A stretch of DNA of 64,000 nt, taken from positions 243,316 through 307,315 of the forward strand of contig NZ_JAQIVH010000030.1 of assembly GCF_028746185.1 (NCBI RefSeq), in the 5' to 3' direction. The notes under the pieces were generated by a model. The model made no database searches and had not been told where the DNA came from. It saw only the letters and a program-made list of their open reading frames with translations. Positions 1 through 9,200 of this stretch are shown in pieces. A program made the translations under genes and the position numbers. How positions within the stretch are numbered: the stretch's first letter is position 1; the number at the start of each line of letters is the position of its first letter. The DNA is from Paenibacillus_E qinlingensis. GTDB taxonomy: Bacteria > Bacillota > Bacilli > Paenibacillales > NBRC-103111.

Positions 1-32
1 ACGAACAACTCATAGAGGAGCGGAATGAACGA

Positions 33-3000
33 ATGACGCAATTAGTAGCTGGAAGCATCACGGTCATGCCGGATGCGCTTAAGAAGATGGGGCAAGTGCT
101 AAGGCATGCAGGTGATGGCGATAATGCCTCGAAAATGGGGCAATTGCTGGAGAAGCTCGATAGTGGACGGATGAATATTGCGTTCTGCGGGCATTTCTCT
201 GCCGGGAAATCAACACTTATTAATCAGCTGTGCGGTCAAGCTTTGTTACCATCAAGTCCAATTCCAACGAGTGCTAATATTGTAAGTATTCGCAATGGGC
301 AACCTGGTGCGCATGTAACACATCGCAGCCATGATGGGCAGGTCAACCCGCAAGGGAAAACGACAACTATTCCACTCAGCGAGTTAGAGGCCTATTGTGT
401 GAACGGAACGGATATCGAAACTGTTGAGATTAGCTACCCTATTCCCTTTCTCGGTGAAGATACAGCCTTGCTAGACACTCCGGGTATTGATTCTACAGAT
501 GATGCGCATCATCAATCTACTGAATCGGCTTTACATTTAGCGGATGTGGTGTTCTATGTCATGGACTATAACCATGTGCAATCCGAAGTGAATTTAGCGT
601 TCACAAAGAAAATGAAAGAGTGGGGGAAACCGCTCTATCTCATTGTTAATATGATTGATAAGCATAAGGAATGGGAACTTCCTTTCGAGCAGTACCAAAG
701 CGGAACGAAGCAAGCGTTTTTAAATTGGGGCATTGAGCCTGATGATTTGTTGTTTGTGACGATGAAGGAGCCAGCTCATCCACATAATGAGTACGCTAAG
801 TTGCAGTGGTTGCTAAGCCGTCTTATCGAGCGCGGTGATATCTTGAGAAGCTATAGTATTGATGCATCAGCACGTTATTTGGCAGCTGAACACAGCAAAT
901 GGTTGGCGGAGCAGCATGAACCGCAGAAGGCAGAATTGCTGGAATCGATTAACGAGGAAGGCGATGTTGAGGACGTTCAATTGTTGGCAGTGACAAAGCA
1001 AGACGAGCTGAATACATTGAATAGCCTGCCAGAAACGTTGACAACCCTACTACGCAAGGAAGTTGGCGCGATCATTGAAAATGCCAATATCACGCCAGCA
1101 CTAACGCGTGATTACGCACATGCCTATCTGGATAGCCGTAAACCCGGATTTAAGGTTGGATTTTTCTCGAGCGCAGCAAAGACCTCTGCAGAGCAAGAGA
1201 AACGGCTGACAGCGTTTCAGGCCGATTTGGCAGAGCAAGTAGAAGCACAGCTGGATTGGCATTTGCGAGATGCCCTGAAAAAGGCAGCAAGCGAGCAAGG
1301 TCAACATGATGCTGCGTTAATTGCACAGATTGAAGCGTTGAAAGTCGAAGTTACTGGTGCACTGATCGGATCACAGGTGAATACAGGAGCGACGTTTGGC
1401 GGCGAGTATACGCTGAACTACATGAAGCAGCTAGCTGGCGAACTGAAGCTGCAGTACCGCAAACTAGCGTTTGCGGTGATCGACATCATCGCGGCATCGG
1501 TCCGCGATAACTCACGTGCAGCCGCCGCTGCGCTAGCGGCTGAGCTGCAGGCCCTAAGCGGCCGGCTGAGCGCCAGCCGCGAGCTCGCCCGCCTCGAGGA
1601 AGCCGAGGCGGCGGCTGAGACCCAGCTGCTGCGCATGGCCAGCTGGGAAAGACCATCTGCGCCGGCGCTGCCGGATGCGCAGCAGTACACGGCCATGGAG
1701 GAGCCGGCAGCAGCCCCGCTGAGCGGGGCTAACCTGCACGTGACCTCCATGGGGACGATCCTGCAAGCCGCCGCGACTGCTTCGGCGGCAGCAGGCACGG
1801 ACGCGGCTGCCTCCACAGTGGCAGCCGAAACGTCCGCAGTGCCGTCATCCGTGTTCTCCTCGGGTGAACACGGCAAGCGCATGGAGCGCAAGGCCGCCGA
1901 CTTACAGGCGGCTTCGAGTATCATCGACGGGCTGCCGTCGATGCGATCTCTTGCGCGCTCCATGCGCGAGAAAGCGGACCGTCTGCGCCAGCGGACGTTC
2001 ACGATTGCGCTGTTTGGTGCGTTCAGCGCAGGTAAATCTTCGTTCGCCAATGCGTTGATTGGTGAACGGGTATTGCCAGTGTCGCCGAATCCGACGACGG
2101 CGGCGATCAACAAGATCATGCCGCCAACGGAAGGCTGGCCGCATGGCACGGCTAAAGTGAAGATGAAGAAAGCAGATGCGATCTTAGAGGATGTTCTATA
2201 CTCGCTTCAAATTCTTGGTGTAGAAGCGTCGGATATGACTAGTGCTTTGAAGCGGATTAGCCAGCTTTCACCTGCTGACGTGACAGCCAAAGGAAAACCG
2301 CATTTCTCATTCCTGAAAGCCGTTGAGAAAGGTTGGGAAGCAGCCTCAGGGCAATTGGGGACCGAACTGCGAATCACCAAAGATGAGTTCTCAGGTTATG
2401 TTGCGGAAGAACATAAGTCCTGCTTTGTAGAGTTTATTGAATTATATTATTCCAATCCATTGACGGATCAAGGGATCATTTTTGTGGATACACCAGGAGC
2501 AGATTCAATTAATGCTCGACATACGGGTGTCGCTTTTAACTATATTAAAAATGCAGATGCCATTCTTTTCGTCACTTATTATAATCATGCTTTTTCCCAG
2601 GCAGACCGCGAGTTTCTCCTTCAGTTAGGCCGTGTTAAGGATAGTTTTGAAATGGATAAAATGTTTTTCATCGTCAACGCGTCGGATTTGGCGGCAAGTT
2701 CAGAGGAGCTTGCAGGCGTCGTGAAGCATGTGGAAACGAATTTAGTGCAGCATGGCATTCGTCATCCGCGCATTTATCCGATATCCAGTTATTTGGCTGC
2801 TGAAGGCAAAATCAATGGCAATGAAAACTTAATCGCACAATCGGGTATTCAACCATTTGAACAGCAATTTGTTCAGTTCACTTTGAATGAGCTGAGTGAT
2901 GTAGCTATTCATTCGGCTAATTTGGAGCTGCATCGAGCAATTGGCACGATGCAGAAGTGGCTGGAGCGCGCACAATCGGGTGAGGAAGAACGTAGACTGC

Positions 3001-3746
3001 AGTTAATTATGCTGGACGAGTCGGAACAACAGGGCTTAGATCTACTTGATGATACGCGATATGATGCTGAGCTGAAGGAATTGAAAAAAGAAATTCAAGA
3101 GTTGATGTATTATGTCAAACAACGGACGATGTATCGGTTTGGGGAGCTCTATAATTTTGCTTTCAATCCATCTACGTTCCGTGATGAGGCCAAAGATCCC
3201 AAAGTTGCACTTCAATTCGCATGGAATGAACTGTTACGGATGATTGGGCATGATCTATCCCAAGAAGTACTGGCCACTACACTGCGTGTAGAGAATCGTA
3301 TGAATCTTATCAGCACTAAGCGGATGAATCGCTGGGGTGAGGAATTAACCTTGCTCCTGGAAGGCTTTGAGAAAGCTGCGTATGAGTCTAATGCGTTTGT
3401 GACGCCGGAGGTGACAACGAAGCTTGAGGCATCGGAAGTGAGCTTAAAGCTGCTTCAGAGTTATTTCAAGAATGCGAAGCAATTTTTCGAGGGTGATGGT
3501 AAAAGCAAGTTGAAAGCCGAATTAGAGAATCGGATCAATGCGCCAGTTGTTGCGTTCATCGAAGGGCAAACAAGTGAGCTGGAAAAAGCTTACGGTATCC
3601 AATTGGAAAATTGGTTGCTTGCTCAGAAATCGATCATGGAGCAACAGGTCAAAGAGCACGCAGAAGGGCTTCGCGATGCACTCCAAATGAAGATTGATTT
3701 GGATGAACTCATATCTAAACAGCATCAGTTGAAGGCATTTGTTTAG
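33..3746 (+). CDS. dynA: Double-headed bacterial dynamin-like GTPase (DynA type)
   Basis: Large GTPase of 1237 residues with two dynamin GTPase domains in one chain, the layout of Bacillus DynA (about 1190 residues), which binds and fuses membranes and helps protect against membrane damage. Seen: P-loop GHFSAGKST at residues 52-60, DTPGID near 148 and NMID near 206 for head one; GAFSAGKSS near 662, DTPGAD near 818 and NASD near 883 for head two. The heads are joined by helical, partly coiled-coil segments and an Ala-rich, very GC-rich linker (about 1450-2000). GAGGAG at 15-20 lies 12 nt before the ATG, which is long. The frame is also open back to base 3 (EQLIEERNER), so the protein could start before the window. 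A strong terminator follows directly. Family assignment is firm; the start is not. Confidence 0.9.
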   Translation: MTQLVAGSITVMPDALKKMGQVLRHAGDGDNASKMGQLLEKLDSGRMNIAFCGHFSAGKSTLINQLCGQALLPSSPIPTSANIVSIRNGQPGAHVTHRSHDGQVNPQGKTTTIPLSELEAYCVNGTDIETVEISYPIPFLGEDTALLDTPGIDSTDDAHHQSTESALHLADVVFYVMDYNHVQSEVNLAFTKKMKEWGKPLYLIVNMIDKHKEWELPFEQYQSGTKQAFLNWGIEPDDLLFVTMKEPAHPHNEYAKLQWLLSRLIERGDILRSYSIDASARYLAAEHSKWLAEQHEPQKAELLESINEEGDVEDVQLLAVTKQDELNTLNSLPETLTTLLRKEVGAIIENANITPALTRDYAHAYLDSRKPGFKVGFFSSAAKTSAEQEKRLTAFQADLAEQVEAQLDWHLRDALKKAASEQGQHDAALIAQIEALKVEVTGALIGSQVNTGATFGGEYTLNYMKQLAGELKLQYRKLAFAVIDIIAASVRDNSRAAAAALAAELQALSGRLSASRELARLEEAEAAAETQLLRMASWERPSAPALPDAQQYTAMEEPAAAPLSGANLHVTSMGTILQAAATASAAAGTDAAASTVAAETSAVPSSVFSSGEHGKRMERKAADLQAASSIIDGLPSMRSLARSMREKADRLRQRTFTIALFGAFSAGKSSFANALIGERVLPVSPNPTTAAINKIMPPTEGWPHGTAKVKMKKADAILEDVLYSLQILGVEASDMTSALKRISQLSPADVTAKGKPHFSFLKAVEKGWEAASGQLGTELRITKDEFSGYVAEEHKSCFVEFIELYYSNPLTDQGIIFVDTPGADSINARHTGVAFNYIKNADAILFVTYYNHAFSQADREFLLQLGRVKDSFEMDKMFFIVNASDLAASSEELAGVVKHVETNLVQHGIRHPRIYPISSYLAAEGKINGNENLIAQSGIQPFEQQFVQFTLNELSDVAIHSANLELHRAIGTMQKWLERAQSGEEERRLQLIMLDESEQQGLDLLDDTRYDAELKELKKEIQELMYYVKQRTMYRFGELYNFAFNPSTFRDEAKDPKVALQFAWNELLRMIGHDLSQEVLATTLRVENRMNLISTKRMNRWGEELTLLLEGFEKAAYESNAFVTPEVTTKLEASEVSLKLLQSYFKNAKQFFEGDGKSKLKAELENRINAPVVAFIEGQTSELEKAYGIQLENWLLAQKSIMEQQVKEHAEGLRDALQMKIDLDELISKQHQLKAFV

Positions 3747-3757
3747 CTATTAAACAA

Positions 3758-3799
3758 AAGGGTGACTAGGTTCTTCGGAACTTAGTTGCCCTTTTTTTT
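3758..3799 (+). terminator. Rho-independent terminator after dynA
   Basis: A 15-bp stem (with G-U pairs) starting AGGGTGACTAGG closes on a TTCG tetraloop and is followed by eight T. It ends the dynamin transcript 11 bases after the stop codon. Confidence 0.93.
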
Positions 3800-3921
3800 G
3801 GATTGCTCATGTAAGGGCTTTCAATGGCGGTTATCCCGATGATTTAAAAGAATAGGGGGGATTACTACATGATTTTGTGAATTTATGCCTAATTAAGCGT
3901 TTAAATCCGAGTATCCTCGAA

Positions 3922-3950
3922 TTGCTCACATATAGTGATGGTGTTAAGAT
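3922..3950 (+). promoter_or_regulatory. Candidate sigma-A promoter for the ABC exporter pair
   Basis: TTGCTC at 3922-3927 and TAAGAT at 3945-3950 are separated by 17 bases and lie about 60 bases before the GTG start of the first exporter gene. The rest of the 3800-4009 gap shows no convincing gene. Confidence 0.5.
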
Positions 3951-4009
3951 TCATAAAGTGTTCACACATTATAAGCGTTTCAAATCTATCCTTTTAAGGA
4001 GGGCCCAAA

Positions 4010-5851
4010 GTGGATGTATTCAGGCAACTGAAGCCATATTTTTGGCCAGAGAAAAAACTGTTTTTTGGAGCTATTGCATGTCTTGCAATCGCTACCGCGC
4101 TCGGCTTGGTGTACCCCAATTTACTTCGCTATTTGATTGACGAAGTCATCACCAAGAAGCAATTTGACCTGGTGCCGCGCTTGGCACTGATCGTTGTTCT
4201 AGTCGTTTCTACGAAAGGGATGTTTCAGTTCTTACATGGTTTATGCGGGGGTCGTTTAGGAAACCGTGTTGCATTCCACTTACGGAATGCGCTTTACAAA
4301 AAGCTGCAATATTTATCTTTTCAGTATTACGATCAAGCTAGAACGGGAGATCTAATGTCCAGGTTGACAGCTGATTTAGAAGCGATTCGCCAATTTATTG
4401 GTTTTGGCTTCGCGCAAATTCTGAATGTGTTGTTGATGCTCGTTTTCGGAATGGCCATGATGTTCTCCATCAGTTGGAAGTTAGCTTTACTTACGATGAT
4501 CACGATGCCGTTTCTGGCATTTACGGCAGTACGCTTTGAAGGCAAAATTCACCCTGCTTTCCGGATGGTACGTCAGTCCCTTAGCACGATGACGACGGCT
4601 GTTCAGGAAAATATTACAGGTGTACGGACGGTTAAATCTTTTGCTCGCGAACCCCATGAGGTTGCCAAGTTTGCAGCACGCAATGAAGATTATAAGTCCA
4701 TGAATATTGGATCGTCAGGGATTTGGGCCAAGTATTTTCCAATCATGGAAATTCTAGCGAACTTGAGTGTTGTTATTTTGCTCGGTGCTGGCGGATACAT
4801 GGTTATTGACGGGACGATTTCACTAGGTGAATTGGTAGCCTGCTTTAGTCTCATTTGGTACATAATCGGTCCGATGTGGGGACTTGGTTTTCACATTAAT
4901 AACTTTACACAAACGAAAGCATCTGGTGAAAAAATTCTAGAAGTTCTACATCACTACATGCATGTCAAAGATAGCGAAAACGCGGCAGCCCTAACAAAGG
5001 TTGATGGGCATGTGCGATTCGATCATGTAACTTTCGCGTATCCAGAGAAACAGCCGGCTCTGTATGATTTTACTTTGGATGCACCTCCAGGTTCCGTAAT
5101 TGGGCTTCTAGGAAGCACAGGTTCTGGGAAGACTACCGTGATTTCACTGCTCATGAGAGCTTATAACGTCAAAGAAGGTAAGGTCATGCTGGATGGGAAG
5201 GATATTCGATCCTTGCAGCTTGAAAGCTACCGTAGCCAAATTTCAACAGTTTTCCAAGAAACGTTCTTATTTTCATCAACTATTCGTAACAATATCGCTT
5301 ATGGCCGCAAAGATGTAACGATGGATGAGATTATCCGAGCAGCTAAATTAGCCAAAGCACATGACTTCATTTCGGAGCTGCCTGAAGGCTATGACACCTT
5401 AGTTGGTGAACGTGGACTTGGACTTTCTGGTGGACAAAAGCAGCGGATTGCGATCGCAAGAGCCTTGATCAAAGATCCGAAAATTCTCGTATTAGATGAT
5501 GCCACGAGCGCGGTTGATATGGAAACTGAGCATGAGATTCAAGCTGGTTTTGGTGAAGTTATGGCAGGACGTACGACGTTTATCATCGCTCACCGGATTT
5601 CTTCATTGAAACACGCGGATGAAATTATTGTACTTGATAAAGGAAGAGTCATCCAAAGAGGTACGCATCAAGAACTCTTACAGCAAGACGGCTTATACCG
5701 TCAAACGTATGACATTCAATATGCAGACGGACCGCAAAATCAAACGGCACAGAACCAAGCAGCTGTTGGCCGTGAAGAAGGTTCTTCTCAGGAATCCATA
5801 GATGCCAAAGTAAATCCAATCGCTAAACCAGAAAGAAGGTTGGCAAATTGA
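4010..5851 (+). CDS. ABC exporter, fused permease-ATPase, degenerate-site subunit
   Basis: Half-transporter of 613 residues: six-helix exporter membrane domain (about 15-310), then a nucleotide-binding domain with Walker A GSTGSGKTT at 368-376, signature LSGGQ at 472-476 and Walker B ending in D496. The residue after Walker B is D497, where active ATPases have the catalytic Glu. With the next gene, whose signature is altered, this makes a heterodimeric exporter with one consensus and one degenerate ATP site, as in TM287/288 and BmrCD. GTG start with AAGGAGGG six bases upstream. It overlaps the next gene by 4 bases (TTGA), so the two are translationally coupled. The substrate cannot be read from the sequence; multidrug or lipid-like export is the usual role. 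Confidence 0.9.
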   Translation: MDVFRQLKPYFWPEKKLFFGAIACLAIATALGLVYPNLLRYLIDEVITKKQFDLVPRLALIVVLVVSTKGMFQFLHGLCGGRLGNRVAFHLRNALYKKLQYLSFQYYDQARTGDLMSRLTADLEAIRQFIGFGFAQILNVLLMLVFGMAMMFSISWKLALLTMITMPFLAFTAVRFEGKIHPAFRMVRQSLSTMTTAVQENITGVRTVKSFAREPHEVAKFAARNEDYKSMNIGSSGIWAKYFPIMEILANLSVVILLGAGGYMVIDGTISLGELVACFSLIWYIIGPMWGLGFHINNFTQTKASGEKILEVLHHYMHVKDSENAAALTKVDGHVRFDHVTFAYPEKQPALYDFTLDAPPGSVIGLLGSTGSGKTTVISLLMRAYNVKEGKVMLDGKDIRSLQLESYRSQISTVFQETFLFSSTIRNNIAYGRKDVTMDEIIRAAKLAKAHDFISELPEGYDTLVGERGLGLSGGQKQRIAIARALIKDPKILVLDDATSAVDMETEHEIQAGFGEVMAGRTTFIIAHRISSLKHADEIIVLDKGRVIQRGTHQELLQQDGLYRQTYDIQYADGPQNQTAQNQAAVGREEGSSQESIDAKVNPIAKPERRLAN

Positions 5852-7695
5852 GTACTACATCGAAGCAAGCTGATGCAGCTTCAACCAATCCAGATTCTCA
5901 AACAGGGCACCGCTTTGTTTATCAAGATGATGAACTAATCGAAAAGCCTTTTGACTGGGGCCAATTAAAACGTTTGTTTGGTTATATGAAGCCTTATCGT
6001 AAACAAATGTTGCCGATTATCATAACTATGATGCTTTTAGGCGCGATTACGAAATTGACAGTTCCACTTCTCATCAGTAAAGCGATTGATAATGCCATTA
6101 TACCCAAAGATAAGAACCTGCTCTTTCTCATTGTTGGTATAATGCTAGGTGTTTATCTTATTCAATGGCTTGCGAATACATTCCGCATCAAATATACGAA
6201 CATGATCGGGCAACGTGTCATTTACGACCTCCGCCATGACCTTTTCAGTCATATTCAGAAGCTCTCATTTCGATTCTTCGATACTAGACCAGCGGGGTCT
6301 GTGCTTGTTCGTGTAACGAACTATGTCAATTCATTGCAGGATTTATTTACGAATGGTGTCGTCAACTTATTGATCGACGTTGTTCAATTGATAGGTATTA
6401 TTATTATTTTGTTATCGTTTAATTTTAAATTAGGTGCATCAATCATTGTAACGGTTCCCATTATGTTTATCATATCGACAAAGCTTCGGACCAAAATCCG
6501 TCGCTCTTGGCAAGATGTTACGATGAAACAATCCCGATTGAATGCCCATCTGAATGAGTGTATTCAAGGGATTAAAGTCACACAGGCCTACACACAGGAG
6601 AAAGAGAACATTCAGTTCTTCTCCAAAATGAATATGACCAATCGATTGTCCTGGAATCGTGCTTCCATGCTGAATCAATCTTTTGGACCACTCATTGAAA
6701 TTACAGGTGCGATTGGTTATTTCATCTTATTCTGGTTAGGTGCGCATTTGATTCAAACGGAGGAAATCAGTGTTGGTTTACTAGTTGCGTTTGCGACTTA
6801 CATCGGTTATTTCTGGGAGCCGATTACACGCCTGGGGCAAATGTACTCGCAGCTATTGATTGCGATGGCTTCGGCTGAGCGGATTTTCGAATTTATCGAT
6901 GAGAAACCAACGGTTGCTGAAATCGAAGGTGCGAAGGATTTACCTACAGTTGAAGGAAATGTGAAGTTCAAAGATCTTGTATTCGAGTATGAGCCTGGAC
7001 GTCCAGCATTGAATCGAATCAATTTGGATGTAACTGCCGGACAATCTATCGCTTTGGTAGGCCATACCGGATCAGGGAAAAGTACGATTATGAATTTACT
7101 TTGTCGCTTCTATGACCCGAATGAAGGACGCATTGAGATCGATGGTCACAACATTCGTGAAGTCACGATCCAAAGTCTGCGCTCTCAAATCGGTGTCGTG
7201 CTCCAAGATACATTTATTTTCTCCGGGTCGATACGTGATAACATTCGCTTTGGTCGGTTAAATGCGACAGATGATGAGATCGAGCAGGTCGCGAAGGCCG
7301 TCCATGCGCACGATTTTATTGTACAGCTGCCAAATGGGTACGATACGGAAGTGCAAGAACGCGGTAACATCCTGTCGATGGGTCAGCGTCAATTGATTTC
7401 CTTTGCACGAGCGTTACTCGCTAATCCACGTGTACTTATTCTGGATGAAGCGACAGCTAGCATTGATACAGATACGGAGCTCAAAATCCAAGAAGCACTG
7501 AAGACACTCCTAGCAGGTCGTACGTCCTTTATTGTGGCCCATCGTCTATCAACGATTCGTAATGCGGACAAAATCGTCGTGCTTGATCACGGCCGCATGA
7601 TGGAAATTGGCAATCACGATGAGCTCATGTTGGAACAGAAGATCTACTACGGTTTGATCCAAGCTCAGTATAAATTTTTGCAGGATGCTGTGTAG
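5848..7695 (+). CDS. ABC exporter, fused permease-ATPase, catalytic-Glu subunit
   Basis: Partner half-transporter of 615 residues with an N-terminal extension of about 45 residues, six membrane helices, and a nucleotide-binding domain with Walker A GHTGSGKST at 405-413, signature LSMGQ at 509-513 (second Gly replaced by Met) and Walker B D533 followed by the normal catalytic E534. The altered signature here and the D-for-E change in the preceding protein fall in the same composite ATP site, as expected for an asymmetric heterodimer. The start is TTG inside the TTGA overlap with the upstream stop; GAAAGAAGG lies 8 bases upstream. A terminator follows, so the two genes form a unit. Confidence 0.9.
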   Translation: MSTTSKQADAASTNPDSQTGHRFVYQDDELIEKPFDWGQLKRLFGYMKPYRKQMLPIIITMMLLGAITKLTVPLLISKAIDNAIIPKDKNLLFLIVGIMLGVYLIQWLANTFRIKYTNMIGQRVIYDLRHDLFSHIQKLSFRFFDTRPAGSVLVRVTNYVNSLQDLFTNGVVNLLIDVVQLIGIIIILLSFNFKLGASIIVTVPIMFIISTKLRTKIRRSWQDVTMKQSRLNAHLNECIQGIKVTQAYTQEKENIQFFSKMNMTNRLSWNRASMLNQSFGPLIEITGAIGYFILFWLGAHLIQTEEISVGLLVAFATYIGYFWEPITRLGQMYSQLLIAMASAERIFEFIDEKPTVAEIEGAKDLPTVEGNVKFKDLVFEYEPGRPALNRINLDVTAGQSIALVGHTGSGKSTIMNLLCRFYDPNEGRIEIDGHNIREVTIQSLRSQIGVVLQDTFIFSGSIRDNIRFGRLNATDDEIEQVAKAVHAHDFIVQLPNGYDTEVQERGNILSMGQRQLISFARALLANPRVLILDEATASIDTDTELKIQEALKTLLAGRTSFIVAHRLSTIRNADKIVVLDHGRMMEIGNHDELMLEQKIYYGLIQAQYKFLQDAV

Positions 7696-7708
7696 GTATG
7701 AAGAAGAG

Positions 7709-7747
7709 AAGCTGCTTAGCCACTTGAATGTGGTTGGCAGCTTTTTT
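7709..7747 (+). terminator. Terminator after the ABC exporter operon
   Basis: Inverted repeat AAGCTGCTTAGCCAC / GTGGTTGGCAGCTT (one bulge) followed by six T, 14 bases after the stop codon. Confidence 0.88.
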
Positions 7748-7778
7748 GTGCGATGCAAAGGAAAATCAATATGGACAT

Positions 7779-7793
7779 TGAGAATGGTTATCA
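7779..7793. promoter_or_regulatory. Fur box before the AraC/binding-domain regulator
   Basis: TGAGAATGGTTATCA matches the Bacillus 7-1-7 Fur box TGATAATNATTATCA at 12 of 14 specified positions. It lies about 50 bases before the regulator start and beside a weak promoter-like TTGAGA / TAGAAT pair. Iron-dependent repression is inferred. Confidence 0.6.
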
Positions 7794-7842
7794 TTTAAAA
7801 TAAGTAGAATGACTTAATCAGCATGGTGGTGCAAACGAGGGA

Positions 7843-9063
7843 ATGGAAGACTTAGAGATTTGGCAATCTGTAGAGGCATTAGGACGAATGCGTGCTCAAG
7901 CGGCATTTCAAGAGCTGTTATGCCGTATTCTGGAAGATGGACAAGCACCTAACACAGAAGGGGATTCTAACCTATCGGTGAAGCGCACCATGGACTATTT
8001 AGAGCAATTTTCTCATCTTCCAATGACAATTGAGGAGTTAGCCGAGATGGCTGGCATGAGCCGTTATTATTATATGCGCAGCTTCAAGCAATTGAATGGA
8101 GTAAGTGTTATGGATTATTTGTCAGAGCTTAGAATTAATCAGGCCAAAGTGCTAATGGAAAATCCTAGAATGAAGCTGCGTGATATAGCGAAGCAAGTTG
8201 GGTATCAGGACGAATATTACTTTATTCGAAAATTTAAACAGCAAGTAGGTATTCCACCTGCCACTTATATGAAAAATAAACAACGCAAAGTAGCCGCGTA
8301 CAGTTTTCCGAACATTGGTCAACTTTTAGCATTGAAAATTGTCCCTTTTGCAGCACCCATGGATCATTACTGGACGGATATGTATCGCAGGAAATATCAA
8401 TATGACATTGTTACGCCATTGAGTCATGATTATGACTTTAATCGGCAAGCGCTCCAAGCATCAAAGCCAGATTACATCTTAGGTATCGATCATTTCATCC
8501 CTGCGGAGGAACAGGAGAAATTGCAGGAAGTTGCGCCGGCTTTTTTCGTACCATGGCTTTCGAATGATTGGCGAACACATTTGCGATTAATCGCACAATT
8601 TCTAGGTATTGAAGATGTAGCAGAGATTTGGCTCGAAGACTATGCTCGTAAGGTGGCTAAGGTTAGAGAGCATGTGAATGATGTGTTCAAAGATGACACT
8701 GTTCTCATTGTTCAAATTTCGGAGGAGCACATCTATGTATATGGTGAGAGATCGATTGCTAGTGTGTTGTATCAAGATTTAGGTATCAAAATACCCAAAG
8801 GGATTGGGGCATCAACTTCGCATACGCTTGTTACACTGGAGGAATTGGCAGATTGTGATGCTGAACGACTGATGGTCATGTTCACGAACGGGAACAGCAC
8901 ACAGGAAAATTGGGAACGACTGAAGAAGAATAACGCTTGGAATGAGCTCAAAGCGGTTCGAAATCAAGCAGTCACATGTATCTCTCCTTGGCTATGGTTT
9001 GAATACTCTGCCTACACGCAAGAACGTTTCCTGAAAGAAGTTGCAACGATCATGAAGGCATAA
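7843..9063 (+). CDS. AraC-family regulator with C-terminal siderophore-binding-protein-like domain (Btr type)
   Basis: Cytoplasmic regulator of 406 residues: an AraC double helix-turn-helix at about 46-145, then a domain of about 260 residues resembling periplasmic ferric-siderophore binding proteins. B. subtilis Btr has this arrangement and activates siderophore uptake when it binds bacillibactin. It lies next to a siderophore lipoprotein gene and behind a Fur box. Oddity: the paralogue at 33124 has about 140 more N-terminal residues (cupin-like arm) that are absent here. The frame closes at TGA 7810 with no start between, so the domain is missing. GAGGGA abuts the ATG too closely; ATG at 7888, with AGGA four bases upstream, is an alternative start. 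Confidence 0.82.
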   Translation: MEDLEIWQSVEALGRMRAQAAFQELLCRILEDGQAPNTEGDSNLSVKRTMDYLEQFSHLPMTIEELAEMAGMSRYYYMRSFKQLNGVSVMDYLSELRINQAKVLMENPRMKLRDIAKQVGYQDEYYFIRKFKQQVGIPPATYMKNKQRKVAAYSFPNIGQLLALKIVPFAAPMDHYWTDMYRRKYQYDIVTPLSHDYDFNRQALQASKPDYILGIDHFIPAEEQEKLQEVAPAFFVPWLSNDWRTHLRLIAQFLGIEDVAEIWLEDYARKVAKVREHVNDVFKDDTVLIVQISEEHIYVYGERSIASVLYQDLGIKIPKGIGASTSHTLVTLEELADCDAERLMVMFTNGNSTQENWERLKKNNAWNELKAVRNQAVTCISPWLWFEYSAYTQERFLKEVATIMKA

Positions 9064-9094
9064 TTGTACATGAAAATAAAGCACGATTGTCTAT

Positions 9095-9151
9095 TTCAAG
9101 TTAGGTTATTTATCGGTTATACTCCATTTGATGATAATGAGAATCATTATT
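9095..9151 (+). promoter_or_regulatory. Promoter and strong Fur box of siderophore lipoprotein 1
   Basis: TTCAAG (9095-9100) and TATACT (9118-9123) are 17 bases apart. Just downstream, 9133-9151 reads GATAATGAGAATCATTATT, matching the 19-bp Fur consensus GATAATGATAATCATTATC at 17 of 19 bases. Fur bound here would cover the transcription start, so the gene should be iron-repressed. Confidence 0.82.
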
Positions 9152-9200
9152 ACAAATAAGAGGCGGACACAAGGGGGCGCATTCCTATGAGGCATTACCG

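Noticed and set aside
1418..2149. Minus-strand frame of 243 codons inside dynA
   Set aside because: It is the antisense of the GC-rich Ala-rich linker; lack of A/T-rich stops keeps several frames open. No ribosome site or domain, and the plus-strand gene is firm.
3854..3880. AGGGGGG followed by a three-codon frame ATG ATT TTG TGA before the ABC exporter
   Set aside because: Too short to judge; no link to the exporter start 130 bases later. Probably chance.
3877..4140. Frame of 87 codons overlapping the exporter start
   Set aside because: More than half lies in another frame of the exporter gene, and the ribosome site spacing is poor.
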